NCBI GenBank assembly: GCA_041159745.1
Contig: JBEAXP010000028.1
Coordinates: forward strand, 1-15,372
Source: Casp-actino8 sp041159745
GTDB lineage: Bacteria > Actinomycetota > Acidimicrobiia > Acidimicrobiales > Ilumatobacteraceae
Direction of reading: 5' to 3'
DNA: 15,372 bases
How positions within the stretch are numbered: position 1 is the stretch's first letter; every line of letters begins with the position of its first letter. The translations under genes were made by a program, and so were the position numbers. This document shows positions 10,751-15,372 of this stretch, piece after piece. The notes under the pieces were generated by a model. That model worked only from the letters and a program-made list of their open reading frames with translations. It did no database searches and was not told the origin of the DNA.

Positions 10751-12250
10751 GTGGGACGTCCGTTCGAGCGCTCGGTCATGGTGACGGCCCTCGAACACGA
10801 CGAGTTCGACGTCCTCGTGGTGGGCGGTGGTGTCACGGGTCTGGGCGTGGCGGTCGACGCGGCCCGCCGCGGACTGCGCACCGCGTTGGTGGAAAAGGGC
10901 GACTTCGCCAGCGGCACATCGTCGAAGAGTTCGAAACTCATCCACGGCGGACTGCGTTACCTGCAACAAGGCGATGTGCGTCTCGTGTACGAGGCGTTGT
11001 ACGAGCGCCAGCGTCTCATTCGCAACGCACCGCACCTCGTCTCGGTCCTCCCCTTCATGATTCCGATCCTCACGAAGGACGGAGTCGTCTCGAAGAAGAT
11101 CGCCCGCGCTCTCGGTTCGGCGCTGTGGATGTACGACGCCACCGGCGGAGTGCGCATCGGTCGACTGCATCGACGTCTGCGCAAGAAGAGCGCGGCCACC
11201 TACATGCCGACGATGCCGACCGAGCGACTCGCTTCGGCGTACGTCTACTACGACGCACAGGCCGACGACGCCCGCTTGTGCATCAGCCTGGCGCGAACCG
11301 CCGCCGATCACGGTGCGGTCGTCGTGAATCGCTGCACCTACTCGCACGGTTCGGTCACCGTCGACGAGAGAACCTTCCCCGTACGAGCACGGGTGATCGT
11401 CGACGCGACCGGCGTCTGGAACACCGAAGTTCCCACTCGCCCGGCCAAGGGGATCCACGTGACGGTTCCGTGGGACAAAGTGCGCAACACGATCGCCGTG
11501 GTCATCCCGGTTCCGAAGGACAAGCGCAGCCTCTTCGTGGTGCCGTGGGGACCGCGGCCGGACGGAACGTTCACGCACACGTACGTCGGTACCACCGACA
11601 CCGATTACGACGGCCCACTCGACGACCCGCAGTGCACCCGGGCCGACATCGAATACGTGCTTCGCGCCCTCAACGCGTCCGTCACCACCGGCCTGTCCGA
11701 ATCCGACATCACCGGAACATGGGCCGGGCTACGTCCCCTCGTCACCGGAGACGCCGATGGACGAACCGCCGATCTCTCGCGACGCCATCTGGTGAGGGAA
11801 GGCTCCAACGGTGTCATCACCGTGAACGGAGGCAAGTTGACCACCTATCGACACATGGCCGAGGAGACGGTCGACCTCGTGGTCGAGCGACTCGGACGCA
11901 GCGACAAATGCCGCACCAAGCGTCTCGCGATCCACGGGCGTCAACGCGATCGCGAACTGGCCGCTCTCATCGCCGAAGATTCCTCGTTGGGGCTCCCCCT
12001 CGTCGACGGCCTGCCGTACACGCGCGCCGAAGCGGTGTACGCCGTCACCCAGGAGATGGCCACCACTCTCGACGACGTTCTGTCGCGGCGCACACGCGCG
12101 CTCCTGTTCGATCGCGAGGGAGCGAGGCGGGCGGCCCGGCCGACCGCCGAACTCGTCGCGCCGCTGCTCGGTTGGGACGCGACGCGCGTCGACCTCGAAG
12201 TCGAATCGTTCGATCGAATCTGCCGCCGGGAGGTCGAGTCGTATGCGTGA
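10751..12250 (+). CDS. glpD: Glycerol-3-phosphate dehydrogenase (FAD)
   Basis: A 499-residue flavoprotein oxidising sn-glycerol 3-phosphate to dihydroxyacetone phosphate, with electrons passed to the membrane quinone pool. Seen: the N-terminal dinucleotide fold FDVLVVGGGVTGLG (19-32), the family block FASGTSSKSSKLIHGGLRYL (52-71), a second flavin motif IVDATGVW (216-223), GTTDTDYDG (280-288), AGLRPLV (325-331) and NGGKLTTYR (359-367), then a C-terminal helical domain. Length is normal for the family. GTG start chosen because of the upstream TACGGT box; ATG nine codons on is the alternative. It heads an operon: the next gene starts within its last eight bases. The GlpC-like Fe-S protein encoded nearby on the other strand is normally a partner of the anaerobic GlpAB type, not of GlpD. 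Confidence 0.93.
   Translation: MGRPFERSVMVTALEHDEFDVLVVGGGVTGLGVAVDAARRGLRTALVEKGDFASGTSSKSSKLIHGGLRYLQQGDVRLVYEALYERQRLIRNAPHLVSVLPFMIPILTKDGVVSKKIARALGSALWMYDATGGVRIGRLHRRLRKKSAATYMPTMPTERLASAYVYYDAQADDARLCISLARTAADHGAVVVNRCTYSHGSVTVDERTFPVRARVIVDATGVWNTEVPTRPAKGIHVTVPWDKVRNTIAVVIPVPKDKRSLFVVPWGPRPDGTFTHTYVGTTDTDYDGPLDDPQCTRADIEYVLRALNASVTTGLSESDITGTWAGLRPLVTGDADGRTADLSRRHLVREGSNGVITVNGGKLTTYRHMAEETVDLVVERLGRSDKCRTKRLAIHGRQRDRELAALIAEDSSLGLPLVDGLPYTRAEAVYAVTQEMATTLDDVLSRRTRALLFDREGARRAARPTAELVAPLLGWDATRVDLEVESFDRICRREVESYA
12228..12233 (+). promoter_or_regulatory. Ribosome binding site of the alkyl-DHAP-synthase-like gene
   Basis: GGGAGG nine bases before the ATG at 12243, inside the end of glpD. 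It fixes the start and shows translational coupling. Confidence 0.6.
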
Positions 12251-13736
12251 ACCCACTCCCCCGATCGAACTCGTCGCCCCGCACGCTCCGCGCCTCGCCA
12301 CCGCCGCCGTGGCGGTCTCGGCCGAAGTCGCGAAGCGTCTCGCCGCCATCGCTCCGACACTCACGACGTCGTCCGATCCCGAAGCCATCGCCGATGCGAG
12401 CCGCGACTGGTGGCCCTTGGCCATGCGGTGGGCTCTCGACGGATTCGTTCCGCAGTCGGCTGCGGTTCTGTGTCGACCCACGACGACCGAACAAGTGAGT
12501 GCCCTTCTCGCGATCTGCCACGACGAGGGAATTCCAGTGACCGCGGCCGGAGGGCGCAGCGGAGTGTGCGGTGCGTCGATCCCGTTGCACGGAGGCGTGT
12601 TGCTCGATCTGTCGGCGATGCACGGCGTCGTGTCGGTCGACGAGGTGTCCTTGGTGGCCGAAGTTCTTCCCGGCACGTTCGGACCGGATCTCGAGGCGCA
12701 TCTCGCACCGCTCGGCCTCACCCTCGGCCACTACCCGCAGAGTTTCGACATCTCCACCGTGGGCGGCTGGTTGGCCTGTCGCGGCGCCGGCCAGTACTCG
12801 ACCCGCTACGGGAAGATCGAGGACATGGTGGTCGGACTCGAGGTGGTGCTCGCCGACGGTCGAGTCATTCGCACCGGCGGGGCGCCGCGAGCCGCGACCG
12901 GACCCGATCTCAATCAGGTGTTCGTGGGGAGCGAAGGAACTCTCGGCATCATCACGCGCGCGTGGTTGCGTCTGCACCCGGCCGCGGTGTGCGAGCGACG
13001 AGCCGTGTACGGATTCGACGACTTCGCGTCGGGTCTCGACGCCTGTCGGCGCATCATGCAACGCGGTGCCACCCCGGCGGTGCTTCGCCTGTACGACGGC
13101 GCCGAGAGCAAACGCGGTCAGGGCGGCGACGGCAACGTGTGCGTTCTACTCGTCCTCGACGAAGGTGACGTGGCCTCGGTTTCGGCGAGCATGTCGGTGG
13201 TCGACGAGGAGTGCCTGGCCACTTCCGGTTGTCTGCCGCGTGACGTCGAGGCGGTCGAGAAGTGGATGCATCACCGCAACGACACGAGTGCTCTGCAAGC
13301 GCTCACTCGCAAGGGCTTCGTCGTCGACACGATGGAGATCACCGGCGCGTGGTCACGCCTGCCGGCCATCTTCGACGCCGCTCGATCGGCTCTGCTGGCC
13401 GTCGATCACGCTCGTTCGGCGACTTGTCATCTGTCGCACAGCTACACCGATGGGGCGTGCCTGTACTTCACGTTCGCGGCCAGTCCGCCGGCGAGCGAAT
13501 TCGACAGCACGTACGACGCACTGTGGGAAGCGGGCACCCGCGCGATCCTGACCGCTGGCGGCAATCTCAGCCACCACCACGGAGTCGGCCTCAATCGCGC
13601 GCGATTCGCGGCCGAGGCGTTGGGGCCGGCTCTCGACGTCATGGGTGCGATCAAGAGCGCCCTCGACCCACGCGGAATTCTCAACCCCGGGAAGATGGGC
13701 CTTCCCGATCGTTTCGCGACGGGAGGCATGTCATGA
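12243..13736 (+). CDS. FAD-binding oxidase, alkyldihydroxyacetonephosphate synthase-like
   Basis: A 497-residue flavoprotein of the vanillyl-alcohol-oxidase/FAD-linked oxidase superfamily, closest by eye to alkyl-DHAP synthase, which swaps the acyl group of acyl-DHAP for a fatty alcohol to make the first ether-lipid intermediate. Seen: FAD loop AAGGRSGVCGAS (101-112), STVGGW (171-176), YGKIEDMVV (189-197), ATGPDL (218-223), GSEGTLGIIT (229-238), RLYD (282-285), SYTDGACLYF (400-409) with Y401 at the position of the catalytic tyrosine, and LSHHHGVG (442-449), the histidine motif typical of this enzyme. It lacks the long N-terminal extension of eukaryotic enzymes. Alternatives: a related FAD-linked hydroxyacid dehydrogenase. 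Placement between glpD and a glycerol-kinase-like gene supports DHAP chemistry. ATG overlaps the glpD stop; its own stop overlaps the next start as ATGA. Confidence 0.85.
   Translation: MREPTPPIELVAPHAPRLATAAVAVSAEVAKRLAAIAPTLTTSSDPEAIADASRDWWPLAMRWALDGFVPQSAAVLCRPTTTEQVSALLAICHDEGIPVTAAGGRSGVCGASIPLHGGVLLDLSAMHGVVSVDEVSLVAEVLPGTFGPDLEAHLAPLGLTLGHYPQSFDISTVGGWLACRGAGQYSTRYGKIEDMVVGLEVVLADGRVIRTGGAPRAATGPDLNQVFVGSEGTLGIITRAWLRLHPAAVCERRAVYGFDDFASGLDACRRIMQRGATPAVLRLYDGAESKRGQGGDGNVCVLLVLDEGDVASVSASMSVVDEECLATSGCLPRDVEAVEKWMHHRNDTSALQALTRKGFVVDTMEITGAWSRLPAIFDAARSALLAVDHARSATCHLSHSYTDGACLYFTFAASPPASEFDSTYDALWEAGTRAILTAGGNLSHHHGVGLNRARFAAEALGPALDVMGAIKSALDPRGILNPGKMGLPDRFATGGMS
13721..13726 (+). 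promoter_or_regulatory. Ribosome binding site of the four-helix membrane protein gene
   Basis: GGGAGG six bases before the ATG at 13733. With the ATGA overlap it supports this short reading frame as a real, coupled gene. Confidence 0.65.
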
Positions 13737-14137
13737 ACGAGTCACGTTGGGACCGACGAGCACTGCGAGCCGGCGCCTCGGTGTCGCTCACGTTCGCCGT
13801 GCCGCTCTCCGTCGCCGCACGGCTCGTCGCCGGCGACGGCGATCCGCAAGGCGGTCGTGCGACCGCGGCCGTGTTGCTGTCGTTCGGAGCGGCCGTCGGA
13901 TTCTTTCTCGGTGCCGGAGTCGCCGCACGCCACCAGACCAAGGGAACTCCGCTGTCGCACGGCATCGTCACGGCGTCGGTGGCCTACGTCATTCCGCAGG
14001 CCGTCCTCGTGATCGTGAAACTCGCTCGCGGTGGCGAGGTTCGCTGGAGTGGAGTGCTGTTCAATCTCACGGTCGCCGTGGTGATGGGAGTTCTCGGCGG
14101 ACTCGCCGGATCGATGACCCGCCGGGCTGGAGCCTGA
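13733..14137 (+). CDS. Hypothetical four-helix membrane protein
   Basis: A 134-residue protein of unknown function with four predicted transmembrane segments at about 14-33, 43-65, 77-97 and 108-128. The N-terminus is basic (RWDRRALR) and the connecting loops are short; the one after helix 2 is basic (ARHQTK). Helices are rich in Gly, Ala and Val with GxxxG-like spacing in helices 2 and 4. No catalytic or metal-binding motif and no cysteine. It is certainly part of the operon: ATGA overlap with the flavoprotein gene, good ribosome site, and one base to the kinase start. Too small and not of the right pattern for GlpF-type aquaglyceroporin (no NPA motifs). It could be an anchor or small transporter for the pathway; that is inference. 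Confidence 0.8.
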   Translation: MNESRWDRRALRAGASVSLTFAVPLSVAARLVAGDGDPQGGRATAAVLLSFGAAVGFFLGAGVAARHQTKGTPLSHGIVTASVAYVIPQAVLVIVKLARGGEVRWSGVLFNLTVAVVMGVLGGLAGSMTRRAGA

Positions 14138-14138
14138 C

Positions 14139-15372
14139 GTGTCGATTCTCGTGATCGACGTGGGCACGAGCGGACTGCGCGCAGCCGTCGTTCGCCCCGA
14201 CACCACCATCGACGCGCTGCACTACCGCGCGTTCGCGCCCGACACGCCGTTCGCGGGTCTGGTCGAGTTCGATGCCGCACGCTTGGCCGAACTGGTTCTC
14301 GAAGTCGCTCGTGCCGCCCTCGATGAGGCCGGACCGGTGCGAGCGGTCGGAATCACGAATCAGCGAGCATCGACCGTTCTGTGGGAGCGATCGAGTGGTC
14401 GGCCCCTCGGCCCGGCGCTCGGCTGGCAGGACCTGCGAACCGTCGGCGATTGCATGGTGGCCAAAGCCGAACACGGGCTGGCTCTCGCGCCGAACCAGTC
14501 GGCCACCAAAGCCAAATGGTTGCTCGAGACGTACGCGGCGGGTCGCGATCCGTCGGACTTGTGCCTCGGAACCGTCGACACCTGGGTCGCCTGGACATTG
14601 TCGGGAGAGTCGCGTCTCCACGTCACCGATCATTCGAACGCCGCGGTCACCGGATTGGCCACGATGCATCAGGGTGCACCGCACTGGAACACGCGCGCCC
14701 TGGCCGCGATGGGTGTCGATCCGGTGATGTTGCCGACGATCGTGTCGACCTCGGGTGAGATCGGTCGCGCTCACGCGCTACCCGGCGCGCCGATGATCGC
14801 CGCTCTCGTCGGCGACCAGCAGGGTTCGCTGATGGGTCAGTCGTGCGTTCGACCCGGCATGGCCAAGTGCACGTTCGGCACCGGAGGCATGCTCGACTTG
14901 CTGACTGGTCGCGATGCACCGGCGACTCCCGCGCGCACCAGTCATGGAACCTTTCCGATCGTGGCCTGGAGCTTCGACGGCTCGCTGTCGTGGGGAGCCG
15001 AATCGATCATGTTGTCGGCGGGCAGTTGTATCGAGTGGTTGCGCGACGACATGGGCCTCATCGGCTCGGCCGAGGAGAGCCACGCCATCGCCAGTTCGGT
15101 TGCGTCGAGCGACGACGTGTGGTTCGTTCCGGCCCTTCTCGGAATGGCCACGCCGAACTGGGATTACGGTGCCCGGGGCGCATTGCTCGGCCTCACCCGC
15201 GGCTCGACGCGCGCCCACGTGGTTCGCTCCGTTCTCGAGGGGGTCGCGCATCGCGGAGCCGATCTCCTCGACGCCGCACTGGCCGATCACCCGACGCTCG
15301 ACGTCGATGAGTTGCGCATCGACGGCGGGATGAGCCGCAACCCCACATTCGTGACGTCCCTGGCCACCGCGA
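14139..15372 (+). CDS. glpK: FGGY-family kinase, glycerol kinase-like (partial)
   Basis: 411 residues from the N-terminus are visible; the C-terminus is beyond the right edge. Actin-like sugar-kinase fold with glycerol-kinase blocks: VIDVGTSGLRA (5-15, D7), GITNQRAST (71-79), GWQDLRT (95-101), GTVDTW (144-149), HVTDHSNA (161-168), GDQQGSLMGQSC (225-236), MAKCTFGTGG (241-250), AGSCIEWLRDDM (294-305) and IDGGMSRN (394-401). Of the residues that hold glycerol in the E. coli enzyme, Arg83, Trp103 and Asp245-Gln246 are kept (R76, W96, D226-Q227), but Glu84 is Ala77 and Tyr135 is Asn119. The substrate may thus be glycerol bound differently, or another polyol, and the symbol is tentative. GTG start one base after the preceding stop, with GGAG six bases upstream. 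Last visible gene of the glpD operon. Confidence 0.85.
   Translation, partial: MSILVIDVGTSGLRAAVVRPDTTIDALHYRAFAPDTPFAGLVEFDAARLAELVLEVARAALDEAGPVRAVGITNQRASTVLWERSSGRPLGPALGWQDLRTVGDCMVAKAEHGLALAPNQSATKAKWLLETYAAGRDPSDLCLGTVDTWVAWTLSGESRLHVTDHSNAAVTGLATMHQGAPHWNTRALAAMGVDPVMLPTIVSTSGEIGRAHALPGAPMIAALVGDQQGSLMGQSCVRPGMAKCTFGTGGMLDLLTGRDAPATPARTSHGTFPIVAWSFDGSLSWGAESIMLSAGSCIEWLRDDMGLIGSAEESHAIASSVASSDDVWFVPALLGMATPNWDYGARGALLGLTRGSTRAHVVRSVLEGVAHRGADLLDAALADHPTLDVDELRIDGGMSRNPTFVTSLATA

Noticed and set aside
10643..11578. N-terminal extension of the Fur-family frame to 452 residues
   Set aside because: Antisense to glpD, no domain character; the Fur fold begins at the ATG at 10642.
11125..12498. 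457-codon plus-strand frame overlapping glpD in another frame
   Set aside because: Arg/His/Pro-rich shadow of glpD and the following gene with no motif.
13733..14137. Four-helix protein as a glycerol facilitator (GlpF)
   Set aside because: Too short, four rather than six helices, and no NPA motifs.
1..15372. Phage, insertion element, CRISPR array, tRNA or rRNA
   Set aside because: No transposase or phage-type protein, no regularly spaced repeats and no tRNA-like fold were noticed; all long stretches are covered by ordinary metabolic or regulatory genes.

Overview
The window is a gene-dense, high-GC chromosomal segment with almost no non-coding DNA. A WhiB regulator, a DnaQ/GIY-YIG fusion nuclease of the kind known from mycobacteria, an actinobacterial-type SURF1 protein, frequent GTG/TTG starts and several probable leaderless promoters (TAnnnT box six to eight bases before the start codon) point to an actinobacterium. 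The gene mix would fit the class Acidimicrobiia, but that placement is inference. No RNA gene, CRISPR array, insertion sequence or prophage gene was seen, and no stretch over 300 bases lacks a gene.

Layout. (1) Bases 1-2198, minus: DUF4262 protein, DCC-family thiol protein and the N-terminal 433 residues of a B12-dependent acyl-CoA mutase large subunit whose two carboxylate-selecting residues are Phe and Gln, as in isobutyryl-CoA mutase. (2) 2230-2958, plus: SURF1 cytochrome oxidase assembly protein, overlapping tail to tail with a minus-strand metallo-beta-lactamase-fold hydrolase (2924-3865). (3) 3921-5666, plus: DEDDh exonuclease fused to a UvrC-like GIY-YIG module, overlapping tail to tail with thrB. 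(4) 5596-7717, minus: whiB, trpD, thrB; trpD and thrB overlap at TTGA. (5) 7769-10642, minus: a PerR-like Fur regulator, a rubredoxin-less rubrerythrin, a GlpC/HdrD-like double-cluster Fe-S protein and a DUF3501 protein, which looks like a peroxide-defence operon. (6) 10751-15372, plus, divergent from perR: glpD, an alkyl-DHAP-synthase-like flavoprotein, a four-helix membrane protein and a glycerol-kinase-like FGGY kinase cut by the window edge. These four genes overlap or abut, so they form one operon.

How they may work together. Region 6 centres on glycerol 3-phosphate and dihydroxyacetone phosphate. The presence of an alkyl-DHAP-synthase homologue suggests ether-lipid or related glycerolipid chemistry, and the kinase has lost two classical glycerol-binding residues. 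Region 5 likely senses peroxide by PerR and removes it by rubrerythrin, with the Fe-S protein as candidate electron carrier. The shared perR-glpD intergenic region holds two small palindromes that could link the two operons. The most unusual points are the kinase pocket with its operon, the redox operon, the mutase specificity residues, and the nuclease cysteine cluster.
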